From contig JALLPB010002508.1 of NCBI GenBank assembly GCA_036939975.1, positions 1 to 20,401 on the forward strand: a stretch of DNA of 20,401 nucleotides, written 5' to 3'. Under the pieces are notes generated by a model. The model was not told the origin of the DNA and ran no database searches. It saw only the letters and a list, made by a program, of their open reading frames with translations. The stretch's first letter is position 1, and every line of letters starts with the position of its first letter. Source of the DNA: Cyclostephanos tholiformis. Taxonomy: Eukaryota > Bacillariophyta > Thalassiosirophyceae > Thalassiosirales > Thalassiosiraceae. Shown one piece after another: positions 1 to 10,505 of this stretch. Made by a program: the position numbers and the translations under genes.

Positions 1-191
1 GTGCGGTCCATGAATTGATAGTTGACTTTCGTGATGACATTCTGACAATTTTCCCAAAATTAAACGGCGCCGAAACTTAAATGAGGGTATGTATGGGGAC
101 AAACGTAATACATAACCCGTACATTAATACATAAAAAAATAAGTACGATCGTTACTTACTATTATGGCTGACGATCCACAAAAACGGCAAA

Positions 192-2028
192 ATGACGACG
201 ACCAATACAGGAGTTGGGGGAATGATCTCACTCGATCCCTCGCTGTTATTACCATGCATCGCCATCATCATCACGGCCCTATTGCTCCTCTACCAACTGT
301 TCGTATCGCGCCCTCGTTCCAAGGGAGGCTCGAGTGGGCCGCCCGTCGTGACAACGAGCCCCATTAGCAAATTGCCCGTCGTGGGAACTATATTGGAATT
401 CGGGAAGAGTCCAGTGAAGATGGTCAAGAGGTGTTACGACGAGTACGGGCCGGTGTTCACCGTTCCGGTATGTCATTTGTCGTGTTTTTTAAAGTTATTA
501 TTTTCCGTGTGAATCATGAGTATTTAGGTAAAGTAATTGGGGACGAACGAGAGTGGAGGAGATATTGGGAAAAAATGACGCGAAGAAATACAGCAGAAAA
601 ACGGAAAATCCCTGGCGCTTTAGCGGAGTCAGTAGAATTGTCATGACGATAGAAATACCGCAGGAAGCAATCAGCTTCCAGTGGGGCGGGAATGATGTTG
701 TTGGTCACTAGGGTGCATTTGCTGCGTCATTTGAATATGATTCCCATGTATCTATCTCCTTTTGGTTCCTTTTGCAGTTCTTCCACAAGCGACTGACCTT
801 CCTCATCGGCCCAGAGGCCCAGGAGCCATTCTTTAAGGCAAATGACGATGTCCTCTCACAGAACGAGGTGTACGGCTTCATGAAGCCCGTCTTCGGACCG
901 GGCGTTGTTTACGACGCATCCAAGAAGAATCGACAGGTACAGTTCCAATCCATGGCCCATGGACTTCGCACACAGCGCCTGAAGGGGTACACGGCGAAGA
1001 TCGAGAGGGAGACGAGGCAGTACCTGCAGCAGACGTTGGGTGATGGCGAGGGCACTATCGATCTGTTCCATGCCCTCAGCGAGCTCACGATACTCACATC
1101 GTCGCGCTGTCTTCACGGCGACGACGTGCGCGAGAATCTCTTCAAGGAGGTGAGCGAGCTGTACCACGACCTCGACAGGGGGTTGACCCCCCTCACTGTA
1201 TTCTTCCCGAATGCTCCCACCGCCGCTCACAGGGCGAGGAACATGGCGCGCGCGAAGATGGTCGAGCTTTTCGGCAAGGTCATCAAGAACCGGCGGGATA
1301 ATCCTAACGTGAAGCATTCCGACGGAACCGACATCTTGACCATATTCATGGAGACCAAGTATAAGGATGGGACGCTCATAACCGACGAGCAGGTTACCGG
1401 CTTGTTGATTGCACTTTTGTTCGCCGGGCAGCATACCAGCTGCATCACCAGCACTTGGACTGCCTTATTCATATTGAATAATCCGAGTTTGATAAAACGC
1501 ATCGTCCACGAGCAGGAAGATGTGTTCGCAAATTTGGGCGCCGGCGCCCCCATCGACTACAAGATGGTGAACGAGCAGATGCCGCTACTTCATAATTGCA
1601 TGAAGGAGGCCCTGCGTTTGTGCCCCCCCCTCATCCTGTTGATACGGTACGCACTCAAGGAGGTGAAGGTCACCGTCAGTGATCGAGAGTATACTATCCC
1701 CAAGGGCGACATGGTGCTGATTTCTCCATCCGTTGGAATGCGTCTTCCCTCAGTATTTTCGAATCCTGACACGTTCGATCCCGATCGTTTCGGTCCCGGC
1801 CGGGAGGAGGATAAGTCCAGCCCCTACGCGTACATGGGCTTTGGCGGGGGGATGCATAGCTGCATGGGTCAAAACTTCGCGTTCGTGCAGGTGAAGACCA
1901 TTTTGAGCGTCTTGTTCCGGGAATATGAGATGAAGATGGTCAGCGCGGATATGCCGAGTATCGATTACGAAGCAATGGTCGTAGGCCCCAGTGGCGATTG
2001 CCGTGTTCGATACAAGAAGAGGAACTGA
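192..2028 (+). CDS. CYP51: Sterol 14-alpha-demethylase (cytochrome P450 family 51), two exons
   Basis: Exon 1 is 192-467 and exon 2 is 778-2028, joined in phase 0 across a 310-nt GT-AG intron, giving 508 residues, normal for CYP51. In this family the enzyme removes the 14-alpha-methyl group of a sterol precursor at the ER membrane, using a P450 reductase. Visible in order: a hydrophobic membrane anchor (about residues 15-38); the B'/BC region YGFMKPVFG at 124-132; the I-helix signature AGQHTS at 308-313; the K-helix ExxR (E369, R372); the FDPDRF motif; and the haem loop FGGGMHSCMG with cysteine ligand C454. The splice restores VFTVP-FFHKRLTF, matching the plant CYP51 pattern. ATG 192 has A at -3; ATG 222, just before the anchor, is an alternative start. 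Phe126 sits at the position linked to C4-monomethylated substrates. The gene is convergent with its right neighbour. Function is very secure, the exact start less so. Confidence 0.96.
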
Positions 2029-2659
2029 GATATGGTGTGTAGGATGCTGCTGAGAAGAGGCTAGCTTGATTAACAAAAGTGCGGTAACGAAAATCGAGCA
2101 CACTCAAAATATCACATACAAAACGAAGGGGGAAAGTCTGCTTAGATAAATTTCAGGGTTGGGTGGAGTCGTTAGATTGATTTGAAAGAGGCTAACGCGG
2201 TATAACAGTAATTGAGATCGTTCTCAGTATTGACTAATTAAGACTATAATGATCAGACTCTTTATTATCTGACACTATTGAGGGAAATAGGTAATTAGAA
2301 TGGCTGAGCAGACTAGTCTGTGATCATGTCAATCAGGATGTTCCTCAAAAAATCACGACGTAAGTTCCTGATCTTCATTCGAGGTCTTAATCCCAAATAA
2401 AGCTTAAGTTTGATGACAAAACAAGCGCCCACCCCAGCCCGAGTAACCCATGTCCCATTCCTCCAGATTAGGATAAGCCCGCGCTTACTCAGGGAGTCAA
2501 GACTGCCATTGAGTCCTTATCCCCCAAAGACATCATAACCATGAATGTTTTTTCACCGAATATCAGTAAATTTGTGGAGGTATTTGATTGATATTCTCTT
2601 AAGAATTGCCATGCTCTGAAAAATGACGTAGACAGCCCTGTCCATTACAATTGCCAGCA
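2029..2659. other. Intergenic region between convergent genes
   Basis: This 631-bp stretch separates the stop codons of CYP51 (+) and the GH31-like gene (-), so it should hold both 3' untranslated regions. An AATAAA lies at about 2396 on the plus strand, a possible but distant poly(A) signal. I see no convincing open frame, RNA gene or repeat. Confidence 0.5.
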
Positions 2660-5600
2660 CTACCGAGCAGAGAACCATCGCCGTTTAATTCTAATTTTAC
2701 TTCTTCTTCTGTCCTTAATGATTCCTTTATCTTTCAGTGATGAAACGAATTGATTCATCGCATCACACTCTCGAATAAATACTGGGGGTTCGCCAACAGG
2801 GGCCCGAACCGTGATTTTCTTGCCAACGTTGTGGTCCCCTGTCATTTTTTCTCCGCTCTTTGAAAGAGATATAAAGAGAGATAGGTGCGTAGTGAGAAGT
2901 CTATCATGAATGCGAAGTAAATTATTCGTTTTACAAAAACACGCACCCACAAGTGTGTCCAAGCTCCCTCTGGCAAATAAATATTGCTCCGTACAACTCC
3001 TTTGCTCAAGATTGGCACGACGTACACCGAATCACCCAACATGAACGCTGATGAATGTGCAATAGATGCATCACCATTCCTTCCTCGCCTGTCCATGGAA
3101 GTATTTTCAATAAAGTGTGCATCATTCGGAAAATGTAACATGGGATGCCTCACGACAGGAAAACCTCTCGCACTTGCTTCATTCATAAGATGCAACCGAT
3201 ATTCCGACAATGACACATATACTTTGGACCATCGCGCTAACGATTTCATGACCTTCACATCCTGGTAGGCGCTTATCAGGTTGCCATTCTTATCGCACAA
3301 ACCGCAGTCCCCATCGTGTGTGCGGAATAACGTTGTGAATGCTGTCAGTTCGAACCAACGGCATATCATCTCGCGTGAAAGCGAATCGATGCCAGGATTA
3401 CAATTTCCTACTCCAATGAAATCATTCGTTGATAACTGACGTGGCACGGCCAGGTTAACAGCGCAATGGCCATGCGTCAATCCAGAAAATCCACCGTTGA
3501 GGAGACCGTTCAATACAGAGCGCAGTATGCCACCACTACTGTCATTCCTTGTGTCGTTATCGCGGTGGAAATTTACGACATGATCAGAAAGAGAAGTACT
3601 TCGAGCATACTTTGATGTGGCGCCGTACGCACAGTTGACAATGAAGAATCCGTCGCCTTCACGCCCTGCCTCTACGATGGCTTCGTGATTGACTCTTGCC
3701 CACTCCTCGGCGTAGGAGTTGTGAAGTAATAACCCCACTTCAGTCAACATCCCAGCCTTGGAAGCATTGATTCCGGTGACGATCACATTGCCTTGCGCAG
3801 TGGTTGTGGTCGCAGTGCCACTCAATAAAGTTGGGCTTTGAGTTTGTGGGGCAGTATACACGCCATCCAAAGGAGGGCCACCCATGCTCATGTCCGCCAG
3901 CCAAAACGATGCCCCGGCATATCCCATCAACTCCTCTTTTACGGCGCGCTTGAACCATGTCGTAGCGGCGGAATTTGTTGGATCGAGTAAGCCACACTTC
4001 GTTCGTTGGAAGATGTTGCACATTGATATGGTCCTCTCTTCGTCGGTTTGCGTTTCCTCGCCATTCATTCTATTCCTACTGTTGATCGCCCTGCAGTTCA
4101 TTGTCTTTTTCTTCGTCTTTCTCTCCCTCTTGACGAAAAAGACGTCTTCGTTGGTTTCACCGTACAAGTACCTCCTCCCGGAACGCAGAGGCAAAGGGAC
4201 TTCCTCCAGATAAGGACACAAGTAGAGTCCCACCGAAATGCCACGCTGTTCCAACATGTTGACGAGCCCCTGCCATAGGGGGTAATGATCACGTTCCAGC
4301 ACCCAATTGTACCACGCCACGTTATTGCTATCGTTGTCCCTGCCGCCGCCGCCGCCGCCACAGTTTTTCCCTGAGGGGTCCTTGATCTTAACCCCCGTCC
4401 AATCCTTGATAAGTACTCCCCCAACCTGAACGTCGTGTCGGAACAATGACATCTTACAGACGTGATTGACAGTCCTTGTCCCACCAGTAACGCCAGCGAG
4501 TATGCCGTTGCGCTGAGTCCATTTGGGCAGTGGTCGGGTCCGACCCACCATTCCCGTGTGCAACTCGCATGCGTGTAGCATGGATGAACCAGCTAGAAAT
4601 GTCCCTCGAATCGCACTGGACATGCTGCGTATGGAGTACCAATGTTCTCTGTCGTATTTGTTGGTGGCGTTTCCGATGGCGGTGGAGGCGGCCGCACTGG
4701 CGTGAACGAAATCAAATATCGTCGGTTCGATGTTGTGCAGATGCAACGACACCCCCGAGGTGGATACGAAGTGCGGGATCGTCAACGAGGAGGAGTGAGA
4801 TGTATTTGTCGAACTGACCGTCGTCGTCCCGTAGATTGTCGGATGGCAGACTTGAACCTTGAGTCCGCATAGGTTCGGACGCGATGTCCGCCCCCCTAGG
4901 CCGAAGTAAGATTCGCCGCCGTTCTGCGCGAAAAATAAGTGGGCCGAGTTGACGCCGCAGTTCGATGCCACCGGCGAGACCGACTGCGATGATCTACTCC
5001 CGCTTTCGTTGTCATCGCGTGCATCGTGCAGCACACTATCAGCAACATCCTTGCCACCGCCCTCCACCCTCAGCTCAAACTCCAATCCTCTACCATCGTT
5101 ATCGCGGACGCATCCGTACGCCTTATCCGACAACGAAAATGTAAGAGCGTACCGTGGCGTATCGCAAGACGGCAGCAACTCCCCCCATGCCGAAATATCA
5201 TGTCCCAAATTTCCCATGATGGTCACCGCGGGACCGCCTAGTTGGCCTTGATGCCGCACGAAGCTGTCAATTGTCTGTACGTTGTAAATTCGACTGTGCC
5301 TTTCCTTCATCATCTCCGTGTTACCGTTACTGCAGTTTGATGCGTCAACGTCCACGAGCGAAAGCGATGATGCGCCAACGAAATTTACGCCGGGGGACGT
5401 TGACCATATCGTTTTGGTAGTAGCGACGGCGTCGTCGCACCTGGCAGTGTGCGTGATATGGAAGGATGCCAATCTTGGCTTTCTCATCCCCCCCGGTGGC
5501 TGATCCCGAAGAGCGGCGGCAATTGGCCTGGTAACGACGTTGACCTCCTCGCGCTGATCTTCGTCGACGTCCATTTTGTCCCGACCCATCTCATAAACTT

Positions 5601-6453
5601 TCCCCACCTTCTTACTTGTGGTCGTGAAATCCCTCCTCCACGGCGTGCGCGCCCGTCGCGTGGCATCCTTCTCCTCGGAGCGATGCAACCGCTCCATACT
5701 TTCCATTGCCCTGTTTATGACGTGCGATTCGACGTCGGTGTATCGAATGGCGATCGTGAAATCCCCCAACTCAAACGACGGGCCGTCGTCGCCATTTTCA
5801 TTGGTGGGCATCATACGCACGAACAGCCTCCCAATCTTGACGGTCGCCGATGCCTTGGATTGGGTAGTCTTGGTCATATTGCGCTGGATGACGAGTCGCG
5901 GATATCTCGTTGGGAAGAACGATGTCGACGGCATTTGTAATTGTGACATCGTCGATGGAGATGCTGACAGCCGCTCGCCATGGTCATGAGCACCGTTTTG
6001 ACTGGCGTGACTGGCATAATTGCCACCATCGACACCACCCCCATCATTGAAGTAACGTTGCACTAGCTGCCATCGTGGATGTGGATTTTTCATGAGCTCA
6101 TGTTGATAGGGATGTGGATGTGGATAGGGATAGGGATGGGGATTGCGACACTGGAAATACGGCAACGCGTGATAGGCGACATCATAGTCAGCTCTATGAT
6201 TCGGCGCCGAGGTTGGATCGAAGTTAAGGTAGGAATTCAAATGACGACGCTCCTTTGGCTGCTGCTGCATTTGCTGTGGGCGCAGTAGATGCTGCTGCTC
6301 CTGAAGACACCACAGTTGCTGCTGCTTTTTTGGGGGGGGCGAATGAAGACGATTCTCCCCCGGCGCTATCGTCGGACTCGCTCGCCGTTGATGCCGGAAC
6401 TCATCTGAGCCAGCATATGCGTTGGTACCGGCATTCATCATCATATCAAGCAT
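2660..6453 (-). CDS. GH31 glycosidase-like protein (YihQ/sulfoquinovosidase-type fold), altered substrate pocket
   Basis: Exon 1 runs 6453-2947 and exon 2 runs 2857-2660, joined in phase 0 over an 89-nt GT-AG intron (about 1234 residues). The splice restores THLW-SGEKM followed by RAPVGEPPVFIR, the normal end of YihQ-type GH31 enzymes. Also recognisable are an N-terminal beta-sandwich from about residue 325; GVLIKDWTG (D684); WYNW (714-717); FWLADMSMGG with the expected nucleophile D854; SLSDHVVNF with the expected acid/base D957; and FRTHDGD (R1044). The family hydrolyses alpha-glycosides. However, residues matching E. coli R301 and W304 are V712 and Y715, and the usual HSDIGGY motif reads HCAVNLA near 996. 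Substrate is therefore unknown, and activity may be altered or lost. The first 300 residues are low-complexity and absent from bacterial YihQ (about 680 residues). ATG 6453 is the first ATG after an in-frame stop at 6544-6546; an upstream exon is possible. Confidence 0.85.
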
Positions 6454-6781
6454 CAGCGAAGTATATCGTAAAGGCAGGTTGTATGAGGATACGAGTACTA
6501 CTCTCCCCACTAAGTGCTTTTGAGAGTGTTGAGAGAGATGGTATTATTATTTTTTTCACTCTTGATTCTCATTTTTTGGGACCCCATCCCACCCTCCTTC
6601 TCACGGACCGAGGTGCGTTGGATCGAAGGTTCCGAAAATACCCCAGGGGACTGACATCTGACATTCGAGTTTTTTTGAACAGAGGGAGCATCGCGATGGA
6701 TGCAACATTCACATCACAGGCGATAAAGAAGTCAGTACCATATGATATACCTACCTTATTCTTTATTATTACCACACAGAC

Positions 6782-6808
6782 ACACCATACACACCATACA
6801 CACCATAC
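6782..6808 (+). repeat. Short tandem repeat, 9-bp unit
   Basis: Three consecutive copies of ACACCATAC are read directly from the sequence. It is a minor microsatellite-like array in the upstream region of the GH31-like gene, with no evident function. Confidence 0.85.
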
Positions 6809-7620
6809 AGCCTTTACTACAGTGCCCAGTACAATTGTCCCGAGGCAAAAATCTAGATTTGTGTCTTAGTACCACCTACCTACCGTCCTACACGCAGCAC
6901 AAGCAATCAAAAACAACAAAAGTGAGAAAGAGGTTTACTCTAAAAGCTTGGCCGGCGTGAATAGTTTTGATATAGTATTCCTACGTTTCCCGGGACCGGT
7001 TTGCGATCCCTCGCGTGTTGTGTTGTGTTTTTGTGTTTTTGGTGCCTTACTTTTGTTAGTAAAATTACGTGAAGGTGTTATCACAAAGGTCGGCAATGCA
7101 TAACTTTTGAACTACCTGTCGAACAACAACGAACTGAATATCGCCAGAAAGCTCTTGCAAACAGGAAGACAGACGTGGTATTTGAATAAGTGCTAGCTGT
7201 AGGAATTGAAGAGAATTGAAACATTCGGAAAGAGGATACGTACAGTTTTCTCGCAAATAGCTTCGGCCGCGTGCTGCTTCGGCTGCGTGTAATACGGTAG
7301 GTACTACCAAGGTAGGTAGTGGCCACAAACGCAAGAGGCATGTTATTGTGCATCATGAGCTAGATAATGATAAACCAAAAAAGGAGAGTATCGTACCATT
7401 CTATTCATGATGCTTTCATGAGAATAGTAGCGATGAGCAAGCATTATTAGCCAAATGAGATTAGCTTTGCTACTTAGTCTTTAGCTTCTAAGGCACAGGT
7501 GCAGTGCAACACAAGTTGAATCATTTTTCAGTTGCAAATGGAGAAACCTCTTAATAATTGTAGTATATTATGAGAGGATTAATAAGAACAAATAAAAATA
7601 GCAGCACAATGCACAGAGCA

Positions 7621-7776
7621 TTAGGCATTAGGCAGCACTTGTTCCATGAGGAAATTCACCCCCTTCTCATTTCCCTCCCTCTGAATCGGTTTACAACTTG
7701 ATCGCTGGTGTTGTTGGGTGGCATTATCTTCTCCTATCTCTCTCTCCATGACATTGTTGGCTATGAATCGTGATAC
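7621..7776 (-). CDS. Possible orphan 3' exon (very uncertain)
   Basis: On the minus strand a pyrimidine-rich tract ending TTGTTCAG precedes 7776. It is followed by 51 open codons, beginning VSRFIANNVMEREIGED, ending at a TAA at 7623-7621. A possible donor (AAAG/GTGAAAA) lies further upstream near 7830, but joining it gives a frame mismatch or an early stop. It could be the tail of a gene disrupted by the neighbouring repeats, or chance. No family is recognised. Confidence 0.15.
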   Translation of the reverse strand, partial: VSRFIANNVMEREIGEDNATQQHQRSSCKPIQREGNEKGVNFLMEQVLPNA

Positions 7777-7926
7777 CTGAACAAAATAAAAATATTAGGT
7801 TCAACATTCAAATTCCTTCAATTTTCACCTTTGATGTACTTTATTCTGATGAACATGCTACATAGAAATCTAATTTAATTTGGCCTTTCAGTTAATGGAA
7901 TCAAATTGTCTTAGAAACACACAAGG

Positions 7927-8063
7927 AGGATACAGTCTTTTTTTAAATTAAAGCATTATATACGTAGGAGTGATTTTGAAAGCACAAAATTGGAGTCTAT
8001 ATTTTATACCGATGTATATAGGGTTTTTATTTGAATCAGCTGAGACCAATGGCGGACTCTCAA
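7927..8063 (+). repeat. Dispersed repeat copy A, left half (interrupted by LTR element)
   Basis: This segment aligns, at roughly 75-80% by eye, with 12091-12237. Both contain the order GATACAGTC, GAGTGATTTTGAAAG, GAGTCTATATT, TGAGACCAAT and GGACTCTCAA. Copy A is cut immediately after CTCAA by the 5' LTR, and the alignment resumes after the 3' LTR at 11233. The nature of the repeat is unknown; a TATA-like stretch suggests a promoter/leader of a repeated gene or an older element. Confidence 0.85.
8059..8063. repeat. Target-site duplication, left copy (CTCAA)
   Basis: CTCAA immediately precedes the TG of the 5' LTR and is repeated directly after the CA of the 3' LTR at 11233-11237. The uninterrupted repeat copy at about 12233-12237 carries this CTCAA once, as expected for a pre-insertion site. 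Confidence 0.92.
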
Positions 8064-8251
8064 TGTTAGACATGTATCCTACATGCAGTCACATAGCCAG
8101 TAGAGACACGTGTCCGACTGGGAAATTTTAATTTCCCAGTTTTTTAATTTCGAATTTTTTTTGCAGTTTCAAAATGATGAAGTTGCAACAATAGCTCATA
8201 AATTAGTTACAATCTATTTATGCAATCTGATCCCTTTGCCACTGTCTAGCA
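8064..8251 (+). repeat. 5' LTR of the Copia-type element
   Basis: The LTR is 188 bp, starting TGTTAGAC and ending GTCTAGCA, a near-perfect terminal inverted pair. By eye it differs from the 3' LTR by six substitutions and one single-base length change in a T run, about 97% identity. It carries a CACGTG palindrome and a perfect hairpin, listed separately. Confidence 0.95.
8105..8140 (+). promoter_or_regulatory. G-box palindrome and adjacent hairpin within the 5' LTR
   Basis: GACACGTGTC (8105-8114) is a 10-bp palindrome around CACGTG, the core bound by many bHLH/bZIP factors. Directly after it, 8117-8140 forms an 11-bp perfect stem with a 2-nt loop (ACTGGGAAATT and its complement), followed by T-rich sequence. 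Both recur in the 3' LTR, where the stem is 10 bp at 11099-11122. A transcription-control or RNA-structure role is inferred only. Confidence 0.45.
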
Positions 8252-8296
8252 ATCGTAACTTATCTGTAGAAGGCAATTAAACAAATCAACGCAATC

Positions 8297-8976
8297 ATGG
8301 GAGTCTTACAGGACATATTCGATGCCCTCAAAGCATTCGAGCTCACCAAAATTGACGGCCAATCAACCAACGACAACATCAACAAACTCACGACACAATC
8401 AAACGCTGCCCTTGTGACCATTTCGACCACCATTGGAGGAGGCACATTGGGACATATCGGAATCGTTGTACCGGATACAAGATACACTGTTCTGTCGGGG
8501 GGCACAAGCTTTACAAGGCCTACCCATCCTGGAGCATACCCAGCGACTGCAAGCAACGACACAAAGACTCGTCAAAAAGAGAAGTCGCTGAGCACAAAGT
8601 AAGCATCAAAGAATTTGAAACTTACATGACCTGCAAAGCATGGGCTTGCCAAGCCATTGTGAACGCGGTTGACAAAGAATGGATCTCTGAGAGGCACGAT
8701 GAAGACATTGGCTACCAAGCTGTCCAACCTTTGGAGCTACTCGAACTCCTCAGAAATGCTGGCAGCAATCTGGACGACATGGAGATCACCGACCTCAACA
8801 CCAAAATGCTCGAACCATGGGATGGCGTCGAGGCACCTGTATCGATGTTTGCGAAAGCAGACAAATACGAGCGTCAGTTGGAACGTCATTCCATTCCCGA
8901 GCAACCAGAACTACGCCTCTCATACGCAGTCTCAATGTACCAAGTCAGTGGTCAGTTTGACGCGGCGATACCTTGA
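8297..8976 (+). pseudogene. Gag polyprotein remnant of the Copia element
   Basis: ATG 8297 opens a frame containing ALKAFELTKIDGQST, IGGGTLGHIG and PDTRYTVLSGGTSF, the layout I associate with diatom Copia Gag. Near 8580 the homology moves to the next frame (EVAEHKVSIKEFETY) and continues to 8976. It ends at SMYQVSGQFDAAI, where the following Gag and zinc-knuckle region has been deleted. Gag would form the virus-like particle around the element RNA. The frameshift and deletion make this copy non-functional. Family assignment is from pattern memory, not a search. Confidence 0.8.
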
Positions 8977-10272
8977 AGGCGTCACGGTACACGACAACGA
9001 CAGCTTCAGACTTGTCACAACAAAACCACTCTTGCTCCAAGGGTGGCATTAAAAAGGGAGGCTGTGGACAGTACCGCTTACAAATGAACAGGCAATGAAT
9101 GCATACAACCTTCCATCGATGAAAGTGATGGTCCGATTCCTCCATGCTGCACTTGGGTTTCCCACGACGGCAACACTTCTCACAGCCATCCACCACAAAA
9201 ACCTAGTCACTTTCCCAGGACTGACCACCAACAATGTCAACAAATACTTTCCCGAATCAGACAAAGCGCAGAAGGGGCACATGAAACAGACGCGGCAAGG
9301 TGTACAGTCCACAAAAGTTCTCGATGAAGATGCACTACTCCAACAACCACCAACACCAGGCATCAAACACAAGGATGCATACTTACGGGTCTTCGACACC
9401 ACCAAGAAAGCAATGTACACTGACCAACCCGGCCGCTTCCCAATCACCTCCGCGCAAGGACACAGGTATATGATGGTGGCAGTAGAGTTAGATGGCAATT
9501 ATATCCACGCTGAACCAATGAAATCTCGATCAGCAACAGAACTCACCTCCGCCCACCAACGGATTTATGCCAGATGGAAAGCCACTGGCGTCATCTGCCC
9601 CAACTGGCACGTTCTCGACAATGAAGCACCTGTAGAACTTGTGATGGCAATTCGTGAGAATAGATGTTGCGTCAAAAAAACACCAGCAGACATCCACAGG
9701 CGCAACATTGCAGAGCGGGCGATTCAAACGTACTAGAGCCATTTCATTGCCACCCTGGCTGGTATATCAGACGATTTCCCTATCCATCAATGGCACAAGT
9801 TGGTACCGCAGACTGTACTCACAAATCTACTACGGCAATCACATGTGGTGCCTAACACCTCAGCGTATGCGTATCACCGCTGCAGTTTTGCTACAACCGC
9901 ATGCCACTAGCCCTGACGGGATGGGCAGTGCAGTTTCACATCAAGCCAAACCGACGCAAATCATGGGGTGAGCATGCAAGCGACGGAGGGTACCTGCAAA
10001 CCTCCCCTGACCACTACAGATGCCACTGGGTATTTGTCAAGGCCACAAGAGCAAAATGTATCTCCAACACCATTTTCTTCAAGCACAAGCACATCATGCA
10101 ACCAACGTTAACGACAGCGGACATCATTGTGAAAGCAATACATGATCTGACAAATACAATCAAAGGCAACACAGACCCATGCAATGACAGGCAATGCGAC
10201 GCAATAACCATCTTCGCCAATGCACTGAAACCCGGCGACTCACTCCCCATACAACAAATAACTGATCGTTGA
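8977..10272 (+). pseudogene. Protease tail, Gag-pre-integrase and integrase remnant
   Basis: After the deletion, a protease-end-like piece (VTVHDNDSFRLVTTK) leads across an in-frame stop at 9050-9052 into a Gag-pre-integrase segment ([34 protein letters not shown]). The integrase core follows. Its probable catalytic residues are present: D at 9422-9424 (TDQPGRFP), D at 9617-9619 (HVLDNEAP) and E at 9713-9715 (NIAERAIQ), with 64 and 31 residues between. A TAG at 9734-9736 interrupts the frame, homology continues (ISDDFPIHQWHKLVPQ), then shifts near 9900 into MPLALTGWAVQFHIK and runs to 10272. The enzyme would join element cDNA to the chromosome, but this copy cannot be translated intact. Confidence 0.83.
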
Positions 10273-10505
10273 CCAAGGGTGCATTAACCACTCACCATAG
10301 CTCCTCCATAGGCACAGCAGGACTGGCCTCCAAGGGTGAGATTTGACCTTCAAGCCAACCAAGACATTCCATTAAATGCATCACCAGCGCCCCAGTTGAT
10401 TGTTGCATCTCCTCGGCCACCACCAATCCTCAAGCCATCAACGATATGCCTACCTGAGTCAATTGCTGACAGAGTCAAGCAAAGGCATCAAGAAAGACCA
10501 CCCAC

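Larger units (their letters stand above)
6454..7926. other. Gene-poor AT-rich stretch upstream of the GH31-like gene
   Basis: The part next to 6453 should contain the promoter and 5' leader of the GH31-like gene. The rest shows only short open frames on both strands, none with recognisable protein features. It holds a 9-bp tandem repeat at 6782-6808 and one spliced-exon-like segment at 7621-7776, both listed separately. I see no RNA gene here. Confidence 0.5.

Noticed and set aside
856..1434. 192-codon antisense frame within CYP51
   Set aside because: It lies wholly opposite a well-supported P450 exon and shows no family features; a shadow of GC-rich coding sequence.
5449..5940. 163-codon plus-strand frame opposite the GH31-like gene
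   Set aside because: Antisense to coding sequence, no recognisable domain, several competing frames in the same place.
6255..6869. 204-codon plus-strand frame near the GH31-like start
   Set aside because: Its left part is the complement of Gln-rich codons and its right part is repeat-derived His/Thr sequence. No conserved features.
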